In this document: in pieces, positions 27,757 to 35,712 of the stretch
Position numbering within the stretch: the stretch's first letter is position 1
Layout: every line of letters starts with the position of its first letter
Assembly: GCF_046156175.1 (NCBI RefSeq)
Contig: NZ_JAYLVL010000006.1
Location: 107,621-171,620, forward strand
Direction: 5' to 3'
DNA from: Lacisediminihabitans sp046156175
GTDB lineage: Bacteria; Actinomycetota; Actinomycetes; Actinomycetales; Microbacteriaceae
DNA length: 64,000 nucleotides
Notes under the pieces: generated by a model
Database searches by the model: none
What the model was told of the DNA's origin: nothing
The model's input: only the letters and a program-made list of their open reading frames with translations
Translations under genes and position numbers: made by a program

Positions 27757-28563
27757 GTGCATGTACTCAGCGTCAGCTCTCTCAAGGGTGGAGTCGGAAA
27801 GACAACAGTGACACTCGGGCTGGCTTCTGCGGCCTTCTCGAAAGGGTTGCGAACCCTCGTCGTTGACCTCGATCCCCAGTCCGATGTCTCGACCGGAATG
27901 GACATCAACGTCGCCGGTCACCTCAACGTCGCCGATGTGCTCGGTTCGCCGAAGGAGAAGATCGTGCGGGCCGCGATCGCTCCGAGCGGCTGGACCAAGG
28001 GCCGCCCCGGCAAGATCGACGTGATGATCGGCAGCCCCGCCGCAATCAATTTCGACGGACCGCACCCGAGCATCAAAGACATCTGGAAGCTCGAAGAGGC
28101 CCTCTCCACGGTCGAAGCAGACTACGACCTCGTGCTCATCGACTGCGCGCCGTCTCTCAACGCGCTCACCCGCACGGCCTGGGCCGCCTCCGATCGTGTG
28201 ACCGTCGTCACGGAGCCGGGCCTCTTCTCCGTCGCCGCGGCCGACCGTGCTCTGCGCGCCATCGAGGAGATCCGACGGGGACTCTCACCCCGGCTCCAGC
28301 CGCTCGGCATCATCGTGAACCGAGCTCGCGTGCAGTCCCTGGAGCACCAGTTTCGCATCAAGGAACTCCGCGACATGTTCGGACCCCTGGTGCTCAGTCC
28401 CCAGCTGCCCGAGCGCACCTCGCTTCAGCAGGCGCAGGGCGCGGCGAAGCCGTTGCACGTCTGGCCGGGCGAGAGTGCCCAGGAGATGGCGCACAACTTC
28501 GACCTGCTGCTCGACCGGGTACTCCGCACCGCGAAGATCGGCGAATACGCGGTCACTGCGTAG
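27757..28563 (+). CDS. ParA-family ATPase
   Basis: A 268-aa ParA/Soj-type ATPase. Deviant Walker A SSLKGGVGKTTVTLGLA begins near residue 7, then VVDLDPQSDVS (switch I), VLIDCAPSLN (Walker B), and ParA C-terminal helices. No ParB or parS-like repeat was seen nearby. GTG at 27757 (MHVLSVSSLKGG) is preferred over GTG at 27736, because the earlier codons overlap the -10 hexamer. It is probably an orphan ParA positioning some cargo rather than the chromosomal partition protein. Confidence 0.83.
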   Translation: MHVLSVSSLKGGVGKTTVTLGLASAAFSKGLRTLVVDLDPQSDVSTGMDINVAGHLNVADVLGSPKEKIVRAAIAPSGWTKGRPGKIDVMIGSPAAINFDGPHPSIKDIWKLEEALSTVEADYDLVLIDCAPSLNALTRTAWAASDRVTVVTEPGLFSVAAADRALRAIEEIRRGLSPRLQPLGIIVNRARVQSLEHQFRIKELRDMFGPLVLSPQLPERTSLQQAQGAAKPLHVWPGESAQEMAHNFDLLLDRVLRTAKIGEYAVTA

Positions 28564-28755
28564 TTCGCGCGAGCGTCTTCCCGATCCGGGTCACACCGGC
28601 ACCGGGCATCCGTCGCGCCTGACGAAGGCGCAGCACATTCAGCACCCAAAGACCGCTGTTGCCGAGAAACGGCCCCAACCGTGCCGAATGGCCTGCGTAT
28701 TGAGAATCGGGCGCGGACGGCACAGCGCCGGTCGCCCTAGGAGGCTCGGGCCAGG

Positions 28756-29304
28756 CTAGGAGGCGCGGGTTGCGCGGCGAGCGGCGAGCTCGTCCGCGAC
28801 GTCCGGACGCTCGGAGTCGAGCTCCACGAGGCTGTTCTCCACCTCGCGCAGAACCTTGCCGACGGCGATGCCGAAAACGCCCTGGCCGCGGCTGACCAGG
28901 TCGATGACCTCGTCGTTGGAGGTGCAGAGGTAGACGCTCGCCCCATCGCTCATGAGCGTGGTCTGGGCGAGGTCGCTGACGCCGGCCTCACGCAACTGAT
29001 TGACTGCGGTACGGATCTGCTGCAGCGAGATCCCGGTGTCGAGCAGCCGCTTGACCAGCTTGAGCACGAGGATGTCGCGAAAGCCGTAGAGACGCTGCGA
29101 ACCGGATCCGGCGGCGCCTCGCACCGTCGGCTCGACGAGTTCCGTGCGTGCCCAGTAGTCCAGCTGGCGGTAGCTGATGCCGGCGGCACGAGCGGCGACC
29201 GCCCCGCGGTAACCGGCGGTGTCGTCGAGGTCGGGAAGGCCGTCGGTGAAGAGCAGTCCGAGGTCGTAACGAGAATCCTCGTTACGGGTACTGAGCTCAC
29301 TCAT
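28756..29304 (-). CDS. MerR-family regulator (Rv1830-like)
   Basis: A 182-aa MerR regulator. The DNA-binding domain sits unusually far in (RAAGISYRQLDYWARTELVEP near residues 40-60, then RLYGFRDILVLKLVKRLLDTGISLQQIRTAV). The C-terminal half has no cysteine metal site. ATG at 29304 follows GGAAGG. Its place next to a second MerR gene and garA mirrors Rv1828-Rv1830 of M. tuberculosis, except that the bifunctional-nuclease gene (Rv1829 type) normally between them is missing here. Confidence 0.86.
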   Translation of the reverse strand: MSELSTRNEDSRYDLGLLFTDGLPDLDDTAGYRGAVAARAAGISYRQLDYWARTELVEPTVRGAAGSGSQRLYGFRDILVLKLVKRLLDTGISLQQIRTAVNQLREAGVSDLAQTTLMSDGASVYLCTSNDEVIDLVSRGQGVFGIAVGKVLREVENSLVELDSERPDVADELAARRATRAS

Positions 29305-29476
29305 CTGACTGCCTTCCACCTGTTGTCGACCACCCTCAACTCTCAAGGAGTGGTTGATACTTCTGTCTCGACCCACGTTACCGAGAGGACCGCCCGGTTG
29401 GGCCGCATTGTCGATCTGAGGTGTCGGCGTGTCGGCGAGATTGCACTCTCGACGTCGAAGATCGGGAGCTCTCAGC

Positions 29477-30178
29477 TTAGGGGTCGAGGCGCGACAGTGC
29501 CGAGCGAATCAGGCTCGATCGCACGATCTCGAGCTGGCCGGCGATCTCGCGCGCGAGTTCGCCCGCCTTGGCCCTGCTCGACGCGTCTTTTCGGCGCGCG
29601 ACGGGGATGAGGGCGCTCTCGATCAGCCCGAGCTCGCGCTCGGCGGCGGCGCGGAAGCCGCGGAGGTGCCGCGGCTCGATTCCGGAGCGCTGCAACTCCA
29701 CGAGCGAGGTCAGCACGGCGAGGGCCTCCTCGCCATAGTGGTCCGCGGGAGCGACGAGGGAGGACGACACGGCGTCGTTCAGCAGCTGCGGCGTGGCACC
29801 GGCCTCGCGGATGAGCTCGTCCCGCGACATCCGTCGTTCGGCCGAGAGGATGGACGGGGAGGCGAAGGTTGACCCGCCCGGTAGCGCGGGCGGGCGTCCG
29901 GCATCCAGCTCGTCCAGGTAGCCGCGGATGACCTTGAGCGGAAGGTAATGGTCGCGCTGCATCGTGAGCACGAAGCGCAAACGGTCGAGGTCGCTCGGCG
30001 AGAACTTGCGGTAGCCGGATTCGGTCCGCGCCGGCGAGATCAGGTGGCGTTCCTCGAGAAAGCGGAGTTTCGACGGAGTCAGATCCGGAAACTCGGCCGT
30101 CAGCCGCGCAAGCACCTGGCCGATGCTGAGCAGCGGAGCGGCGCCAGGCACTCGGGCCTGGGCGGACGCGCGGGGCAC
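29477..30178 (-). CDS. MerR-family regulator (Rv1828-like)
   Basis: A 233-aa MerR regulator whose N-terminal domain reads LLSIGQVLARLTAEFPDLTPSKLRFLEERHLISPARTESGYRKFS, the form of mycobacterial Rv1828. The C-terminal part is helical with no recognisable ligand site. The GTG at 30178 overlaps the garA stop by one base (TAGTG), so it is translated with garA. Target genes unknown. Confidence 0.87.
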   Translation of the reverse strand: MPRASAQARVPGAAPLLSIGQVLARLTAEFPDLTPSKLRFLEERHLISPARTESGYRKFSPSDLDRLRFVLTMQRDHYLPLKVIRGYLDELDAGRPPALPGGSTFASPSILSAERRMSRDELIREAGATPQLLNDAVSSSLVAPADHYGEEALAVLTSLVELQRSGIEPRHLRGFRAAAERELGLIESALIPVARRKDASSRAKAGELAREIAGQLEIVRSSLIRSALSRLDP

Positions 30179-30654
30179 TACTTGCTCGCCTGGTGCGCGA
30201 GATCCAATCGGGAGGCATAGAAGGTGAGGCGGAACTTGCCCACCTGCACCTCCGCCCCGTCGCGAAGAAGAGCCGTATCGATGCGCACGCCGTCGAAGTA
30301 GGTGCCGTTGAGCGACCCGAGGTCTTTGATCTCGAAGGCCGTGCCGTGGCGGAGAAACTCGGTGTGTCGGCGCGAGACGGTCACATCGTCGAGGAGGATG
30401 TCGGCATCCGGATGCCGCCCCGCCGTGGTCACGTCGGCGTCGAGAAGGAACCTGGCGCCGGTATTCGGGCCGCGGCGAACCACGAGCAGTGCCGATCCGG
30501 AGGGCAGTGCGGCGATCGCCGCCTTTTCCTCCGACGATACTTCACCCTCGAGCGCGGCCAGTTGGGCCTCAAAATCGGTGGTGAGGTGAAGCGTGGTATC
30601 GGTGTCGCGAGGCTGGTCTCCTGTTGCGTCATCCTGGTTGCCCGGATCGACCAT
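30178..30654 (-). CDS. garA: GarA/OdhI FHA-domain metabolic regulator
   Basis: FHA protein of 158 aa that in relatives inhibits 2-oxoglutarate dehydrogenase and glutamate dehydrogenase until phosphorylated by Ser/Thr kinases. The FHA core is clear: TAGRHPDADILLDDVTVSRRHTEF and LGSLNGTYFDG. The N-terminal phospho-acceptor region is DTDTTLHLTTDFEAQL, keeping a double Thr where GarA has ETTS. ATG at 30654 is preceded by GGGAGG. First gene of garA-merR. Confidence 0.92.
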   Translation of the reverse strand: MVDPGNQDDATGDQPRDTDTTLHLTTDFEAQLAALEGEVSSEEKAAIAALPSGSALLVVRRGPNTGARFLLDADVTTAGRHPDADILLDDVTVSRRHTEFLRHGTAFEIKDLGSLNGTYFDGVRIDTALLRDGAEVQVGKFRLTFYASRLDLAHQASK

Positions 30655-30739
30655 GTCGCACCTCCCATATTCGCCGAGCTCTCACGAGCGGCGCATCGTT
30701 ACTGTCATCGCCGGGCCGTCTGTCGGGTGACGACCCTTG

Positions 30740-31357
30740 CTAGCGACCCAGCGTATCCGATTCGATGACTCCGCCGGGTCGCGGGATTCTTGTGACGCGC
30801 ACGGTTTCGCGCAGATAAATGATTCCGGCCCACCAATACAGGAAGGCTCCCCAGAGGGCGAAGGCCCAACCGAACGGCACCGTGATCCACGCCAGCACAG
30901 GGAATGCCTGCCCGATCATGAGGATCGGCAGCGCGTAGAACAGGCAGAACGTCGCCACCTTCCCGAGATGGTGCACCGGCAGCGGGCCGTAGCCGAAATT
31001 CGCCAGGGTGATCCCGAGAATGGCGAGCATCACATCCCGACCCACGATCACGATCACGAGCCACCAGGGAATGACTCCGCGAACGGCGAGACCGATCAAC
31101 GCCGTGAAGATGAACAGTCGGTCGGCGGCGGGATCGAGCAACTGCCCGAGACGGGTGACCTGGTTGAGCTTTCGGGCGATGACACCGTCGAGAAAGTCGG
31201 TGACGCTCGAAATGACCAGCACGAGAAGAGCCAAGCCGTCTTCGCCGCGCACGATGAGCACGAGGAACACGGGGACCATCAGCAACCGGATGAAGCTCAG
31301 GATGTTGGGAATCGTGAGGATTCGGGAACTCACCTGGTAGCTCTGCTGGGGTTCCAC
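30740..31357 (-). CDS. pgsA: CDP-alcohol phosphatidyltransferase (PgsA type)
   Basis: Membrane enzyme of 205 aa making phosphatidylglycerophosphate or a related phospholipid from CDP-diacylglycerol. The CDP-OH-P catalytic motif is intact: TDFLDGVIARKLNQVTRLGQLLDPAADR (D-x2-D-G-x2-A-R-x8-G-x3-D-x3-D). Several membrane segments follow. GTG at 31357 (MEPQQSYQVSS) is supported by TAGACT 7 nt upstream. The longer open frame beyond is antisense to the divergent gene and not real. Substrate alcohol (glycerol phosphate versus inositol phosphate) is not certain. Confidence 0.85.
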   Translation of the reverse strand: MEPQQSYQVSSRILTIPNILSFIRLLMVPVFLVLIVRGEDGLALLVLVISSVTDFLDGVIARKLNQVTRLGQLLDPAADRLFIFTALIGLAVRGVIPWWLVIVIVGRDVMLAILGITLANFGYGPLPVHHLGKVATFCLFYALPILMIGQAFPVLAWITVPFGWAFALWGAFLYWWAGIIYLRETVRVTRIPRPGGVIESDTLGR

Positions 31358-31364
31358 GCGCCAA

Positions 31365-31370
31365 AGTCTA
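31365..31370 (-). promoter_or_regulatory. -10 element for leaderless pgsA mRNA
   Basis: On the minus strand TAGACT is followed by 7 nt and the GTG at 31357. It lies where the -35 of the divergent promoter would be. Confidence 0.6.
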
Positions 31371-31389
31371 TCGGCGACCGGACCGGCGT

Positions 31390-31395
31390 TAGGAT
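31390..31395 (+). promoter_or_regulatory. -10 element for leaderless DUF1295 mRNA
   Basis: TAGGAT is followed by 7 nt and the ATG at 31403 without a Shine-Dalgarno sequence. The opposing -10 is only 19 bp away. Confidence 0.6.
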
Positions 31396-31402
31396 TCGCT
31401 GC

Positions 31403-32224
31403 ATGGCACCGCTGGTTCTCCTCGGCTTGGTCTTCGTCATCGCCTGCGCCTTCGCCTGGATCGCCTCCCTGGTCACCGGTGACAACTCCTGGGTCGATCG
31501 ACTGTGGTCGCTGCTGCCGGTGGCCTACCTCTGGATCTTTGCCGGATCGGCAGGGCTGCAGGATGCGCGGCTGGATGTCATGGCCGTGCTGGTGACGCTG
31601 TGGGGAGCGCGCCTGACCTTCAACTTCGCTCGCAAGGGCGGGTACTCCGGCGGAGAGGACTACCGTTGGCCGGTGCTCCGGTCGCGCATGACGCCCTGGC
31701 AGTTCGGACTGTTCAATCTCTTCTTCATCGTGATCTACCAGAACATCCTGCTGGTGCTGATCACTCTGCCGGGCCTGGCAGCCCTCGAGCACCGCCGTGT
31801 TCCGCTCGGCGGACTCGACATCCTGCTGAGCGCGCTCTTCCTCGCCTGTCTCCTCGGTGAGACGATCGCTGACCAGCAGCAGTGGGACTTCCACCGCTGG
31901 AAGAGGGCCGAGCTCGCGGCGGGGCGTGAACCCCGGCAACGCTTTCTGCAGACCGGGCTGTTTCGGCTGTCGCGCCATCCGAATTTCTTCTTCGAACAGG
32001 CGCAGTGGTGGCTGATGTTCTTCTTCGGAGCCGTCGCGATGGGAACCGTGTGGCACTGGACCGTGGTCGGCGCCGTGCTCCTGAGCCTGCTGTTCGTCGG
32101 CTCGACTCGCTTCACGGAGAGCATCACGGTGGCGAAGTACCCCGAATACGCCCGGTACCAGCAGACGACCTCGCCGAGCATCCCCTGGTTTCCCCGGCGG
32201 GACCGGGCCGGACTGATCGCCTGA
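31403..32224 (+). CDS. DUF1295 / steroid 5-alpha-reductase-like membrane protein
   Basis: A 273-aa multi-pass membrane protein of the DUF1295 family. Six or seven hydrophobic segments; conserved C-terminal box LFRLSRHPNFFFEQAQWWLMFF, then YPEYARYQQTTSPSIPWFP, as in 3-oxo-5-alpha-steroid 4-dehydrogenase-like and isoprenylcysteine methyltransferase-like proteins. The bacterial function is unknown; lipid-related reduction or methylation are guesses. Divergent from pgsA. Confidence 0.85.
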   Translation: MAPLVLLGLVFVIACAFAWIASLVTGDNSWVDRLWSLLPVAYLWIFAGSAGLQDARLDVMAVLVTLWGARLTFNFARKGGYSGGEDYRWPVLRSRMTPWQFGLFNLFFIVIYQNILLVLITLPGLAALEHRRVPLGGLDILLSALFLACLLGETIADQQQWDFHRWKRAELAAGREPRQRFLQTGLFRLSRHPNFFFEQAQWWLMFFFGAVAMGTVWHWTVVGAVLLSLLFVGSTRFTESITVAKYPEYARYQQTTSPSIPWFPRRDRAGLIA

Positions 32225-32285
32225 GAATTGCCGCCTATCGAATGCACGATCGGGGTGTTTCGGCGTGTCAGACGGAGGCTGTCGG

Positions 32286-32291
32286 TATCGT
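32286..32291 (+). promoter_or_regulatory. -10 element for the LRV-repeat gene
   Basis: TATCGT lies 7 nt before the ATG at 32299, with no Shine-Dalgarno sequence. Confidence 0.5.
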
Positions 32292-32298
32292 GACCGTC

Positions 32299-32745
32299 AT
32301 GTCCTGCATCCGTTTCAACACCCCCGCCCAGCGCCAGGCCATGCGTGACCATGCTCCGGTGATGCTCACCAGCGAGGAGGAGGCGGCGACGCTGCATCCC
32401 GCTCCCCCGGTGACGGCGAGCAAGATCCGCCGGCTCCGGCTGCTCGCGGCCGACGCGAATCCCAAGATCCGGGAGAGCGCGGCCAGCAGCTACAACACGC
32501 CGGAGGACCTCTTCGTGACGCTGGCGCACGACACGGACGAAGGGGTTCGGGCGTGTGTCGCTCGCAACGAGACCGCTCCCTGTGATGTGCTGCGTTCCCT
32601 GGCCGACGACCCATCGGAGCGGGTGAGGGGATTCCTCGCCGTCAACTTCTTCGTGCCGGCCGATGTGATGCAGCGCCTGGCGGATGACCCGAGCGAAACC
32701 GTCCGTGGCCTCGTCAGCTGGAAGGGCGCCCTCGCCACCGCCTGA
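32299..32745 (+). CDS. LRV (variant leucine-rich) repeat protein
   Basis: A 148-aa soluble protein made of about three 23-24-residue helical repeats with the pattern LADD-(S)-E-x-VR-x-x-VA-x-N-x-x-x-P-x-DVL: for example EGVRACVARNETAPCDVLRSLADDPSERVRGFLAVNFFV. This is the LRV/HEAT-like alpha-solenoid type, normally a protein-binding scaffold. No catalytic motif is visible. The 98 upstream in-frame codons belong to a shadow of the previous gene. Confidence 0.75.
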   Translation: MSCIRFNTPAQRQAMRDHAPVMLTSEEEAATLHPAPPVTASKIRRLRLLAADANPKIRESAASSYNTPEDLFVTLAHDTDEGVRACVARNETAPCDVLRSLADDPSERVRGFLAVNFFVPADVMQRLADDPSETVRGLVSWKGALATA

Positions 32746-32764
32746 TCGCGCCTTTTCGAGGTCG

Positions 32765-32770
32765 TAGAGT
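32765..32770 (+). promoter_or_regulatory. -10 element for the S4-domain gene
   Basis: TAGAGT lies 6 nt before the ATG at 32777, with no Shine-Dalgarno sequence. Confidence 0.55.
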
Positions 32771-32776
32771 CGAAGA

Positions 32777-33160
32777 ATGGATGCCCCGACCAGCGCGCGC
32801 GTCGACAGTTGGATCTGGGCGGTGCGCCTGGCGAAGACCCGGTCGGCAGCCACCGCGGCCTGTCGCGCCGGCCATGTGCAGGTGAATGGCGAGCGAGCGA
32901 AAGCCGCACAGCCCGTGCACCTCGGCGACGAGGTTCGGCTGCGTACCACCGACCTCGAACGCACCGTGCTGGTGGCCCGACTGGTCTCGAAGCGCGTCGG
33001 CGCATCCGTCGCCGTGGAGTGCCTTGTCGATCTCACCCCACCGCCCCCGCCAAGGGAGGAGGTCGCGGTCACCGTCCGGCGCGACCGGGGTGCGGGACGC
33101 CCGACCAAACGAGAACGACGAGACCTCGAAAAACTTCGCGGACGATCAGCGGAAGACTGA
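32777..33160 (+). CDS. S4-domain RNA-binding protein (Hsp15-like)
   Basis: A 127-aa basic protein with an N-terminal S4 RNA-binding domain: RVDSWIWAVRLAKTRSAATAACRAGHVQVNGERAKAAQPVHLGDEV. The basic C-terminal tail (RPTKRERRDLEKLRG) is typical of the Hsp15/HslR family, which binds free 50S subunits carrying nascent chains during heat stress. That role is known for E. coli and only inferred here. Confidence 0.87.
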   Translation: MDAPTSARVDSWIWAVRLAKTRSAATAACRAGHVQVNGERAKAAQPVHLGDEVRLRTTDLERTVLVARLVSKRVGASVAVECLVDLTPPPPPREEVAVTVRRDRGAGRPTKRERRDLEKLRGRSAED

Positions 33161-33262
33161 GGCAGGCGTTCGCGGCGCGGCCGATTCGCTCGGTCTGGGG
33201 AGCACGTCTACTGTGGATCGAGGCCGGAACGACCGGGTGATAGTGGCGACGAGGAGGTGGGC

Positions 33263-34282
33263 GTGCGGAGCAGGATGGTGACCTCACTCGCGCTGGCCAC
33301 ATCGCTCGTTCTGGGCGGATGCGCGGCGACTGCCGCCACGCCGGCTGCGAGCCCGTCGCCCTCAGCCACGCTGCCTGCCATCCCCACCGAACTGTATGTC
33401 GTGCCAACTCTCGCCAACGCCGCCTCGCTCGACCGGGACACCCACGCCATCACTACGATCGGCATCGACGGCGTCACCGTCTCCGCCGCCGGGGATGCGG
33501 TGTCGAAACTCTCGGCCAACGCGGCCGGACTGGTGGCAGCGGCACACTCTCGCGGTCTCACCGCGGAACTCCTGTTGAGCAACTACGACACCGTGACGTC
33601 GGACTTCTCCGCCAAGATCGCCTCCGCGCTGCTTTCCAGCGCCGAGAACCGCTCGGCTGTCATCACCCAGCTGGTCGCACAGGTCTCCGCTGCCGGATTC
33701 GATGGAGTGCAGCTCGACCTCGAGTCTCTCGGTGCCGATGATGCCGCCGGTCTCGCCGCCTTCACCACCCAGCTGCACGACTCCCTCGGTGCACCCCGGT
33801 CGGTGTCGATGGCGGTGATGGCCGAGAGCTCGGCTTCTCGGTACCGGGATGCGGGCTATGATTTCGCGCAACTCACCCCCCAGCTGTCGCGAGTCGTGCT
33901 CATGGCCTACGACCAGCACGGTCCGTCCTTCTCGAAGCCCGGACCGGTCGGCGGTCTGCCGTGGGCCACCACAGCTCTCGACGCCCTCATCGGCGCGGGC
34001 GTGCCGACCGCCCGAATCGACCTCGGCGTGGCTGGTTACGGCTACTCCTGGCCGGGCAACGGATCAGACGGCAAGCAACTCAGCGACGACGACTCTCGCG
34101 CGCTCGCGGGCGATTTGGCCCAGTGGGACTCGACCCAGGCCGAGTGGACCTCGACGCTTCCGGATGACACTGTCGTCTGGTGGTCGGACGCCCGGTCCCG
34201 CGAGGCTCGGCACAGCCTCGCGCTGAGCCGCAACCTGCACGGGCTCGCCGTGTGGGAGCTGTCGCTCACCGATCCGCTGTAG
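33263..34282 (+). CDS. GH18-like glycosidase lipoprotein
   Basis: A 339-aa exported lipoprotein: signal peptide with lipobox LVLGGCAA (Cys about residue 20), a Pro/Ser linker, then a TIM-barrel domain. The GH18 catalytic pattern D-G-x3-D-x-E is present in FDGVQLDLESL, with AYDQHG and a Trp-containing strand AVWELSL near the end. Likely acts on amino-sugar polymers at the cell surface. GAGGAG at 33251-33256 favours the GTG at 33263 over the in-frame GTG at 33257. Confidence 0.8.
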   Translation: MRSRMVTSLALATSLVLGGCAATAATPAASPSPSATLPAIPTELYVVPTLANAASLDRDTHAITTIGIDGVTVSAAGDAVSKLSANAAGLVAAAHSRGLTAELLLSNYDTVTSDFSAKIASALLSSAENRSAVITQLVAQVSAAGFDGVQLDLESLGADDAAGLAAFTTQLHDSLGAPRSVSMAVMAESSASRYRDAGYDFAQLTPQLSRVVLMAYDQHGPSFSKPGPVGGLPWATTALDALIGAGVPTARIDLGVAGYGYSWPGNGSDGKQLSDDDSRALAGDLAQWDSTQAEWTSTLPDDTVVWWSDARSREARHSLALSRNLHGLAVWELSLTDPL

Positions 34283-34327
34283 ACGAGCCATTCGGAACGA
34301 TGAGCCGACGGGGAGGGCCTGCCAGTC

Positions 34328-35542
34328 TCAGTCGGCAGCACCCTCGATGAGCGTGACCGTCGCGGAGTGGGCGGCTCCCGCAGCATCTGTCCACCCGATC
34401 GTGACGGAGTCGCCGGGCGCATGGCTGCCGAGAACCGAACTGAGCTGGCTACCGGAGGTGATCGCCCCGCCGTTCACCGTTGTGATCGTGTCGCCCGCGA
34501 GGAGGCCTGCGGACTCCGCCGGCGTTCCCACTACGACACCCGAAATCGCGGCTCCGGATACGGCGGGGTCGGCCTGGCCGATACCGACGCCGAGGAACGC
34601 GGGAAGTCCGATGGTGATCTGGTCGGTCCCTACCCCGGACTCGATCTGTGTGACGATGCGGAGGGCTGTGCCGATCGGGATCGCGTAGCCGGTGACCGCG
34701 GACGACCCGTTGGAAGCCGCGGTATCGATGGCGATGACTGCGCCGTCAGAGTCGTAGAGAGGCCCTCCGGAGTCTCCGGAGACGACGTCCGCGTCGGTCT
34801 CGATGAGTCCGTTCAGGGTCTCCGGATCGCTCCCCGACTCCCCTACCGCCGTGATCGTCTGATCGACGGCGGTCACCGTGCCCGCCGCGGCGGTGAGTGA
34901 ACCCGTACCGCCCGCGTTCCCGACCGCGGTGACGGCATCCGAGACGGCGACCGTGGAGGCGGTGTCGAGCGGGGCGGTGGTCAACCCGGATGCGCCCTGC
35001 AGCTGCAGCACAGCGATGTCGCTGGTGGCGTCGGTGCCCACCACATCCGCGGTGTAGGTCTTGCCCGTGCTGGCGACCGTCACGGAGATGCTGGTGGCAC
35101 CGTCGATCACATGGTTGTTGGTGAGGATCTCGCCACTGGCGCTGAGCACGAGGCCCGTCCCCGCGGCTTCCGCGCCCTCGTACCCCAGAACGGTGTCGAT
35201 CATCACGATGCCGAAGGACTGGCGAGCAGTCGCGGGCGTCGCGCTCGCGGTCTCGGAGGCGCGGGACATCGATCCGGAAGCTCCACGCTGGGGAAGGAGC
35301 GTCGCGTTCGTGCCGGTCGATGACGACGAGGAGGCGCCGGCCTGCAACGACATCACCCGGGCGGTCGCGGCGATGCCGGTCGCGCCACACGCGATGACCA
35401 GTGCGCCGACGGATGCCGCGATCACGATCGAACGCGGTCGCCACCGGCGGCGGGCGGGAGCGGTCTCGGCAACCGACGGTGCGTCGGCGGGCGGCGCCGG
35501 AGTGGTCTCGGGGTGGAACGGTGCGGATTCGTTCATGCTCAT
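34328..35542 (-). CDS. Membrane-anchored trypsin-like protease with PDZ domain
   Basis: HtrA/DegP-like envelope protease of 404 aa. A Pro/Ala-rich cytoplasmic head is followed by one membrane helix about 38-58, a Ser-rich linker, and a chymotrypsin-fold domain with H144 (TNNHVID), D175 (SDIAVL) and S258 (SGDSGGPLYD). The C-terminal PDZ domain (about 310-400) includes GVVVGTPAESAGLLAGDTITTVNG. ATG at 35542 has AAAGGA 11 nt upstream; ATG 35536 is an alternative. Confidence 0.87.
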   Translation of the reverse strand: MSMNESAPFHPETTPAPPADAPSVAETAPARRRWRPRSIVIAASVGALVIACGATGIAATARVMSLQAGASSSSSTGTNATLLPQRGASGSMSRASETASATPATARQSFGIVMIDTVLGYEGAEAAGTGLVLSASGEILTNNHVIDGATSISVTVASTGKTYTADVVGTDATSDIAVLQLQGASGLTTAPLDTASTVAVSDAVTAVGNAGGTGSLTAAAGTVTAVDQTITAVGESGSDPETLNGLIETDADVVSGDSGGPLYDSDGAVIAIDTAASNGSSAVTGYAIPIGTALRIVTQIESGVGTDQITIGLPAFLGVGIGQADPAVSGAAISGVVVGTPAESAGLLAGDTITTVNGGAITSGSQLSSVLGSHAPGDSVTIGWTDAAGAAHSATVTLIEGAAD

Positions 35543-35712
35543 GGTGGCGGGAGTCCTTTCGACCGACTCGATCGTCGGGCTGAAATCCAGCACAGTCCTT
35601 CGGGCTATGGGGCAGCTATGCACGGGTTGGGCGCCACCTTCGAGGGCGATGAGGACTGCCCCTGCGGTGTTCCCCCGGGAATACTGCAGGCTCGAAACAC
35701 GCTTCATCCCCC

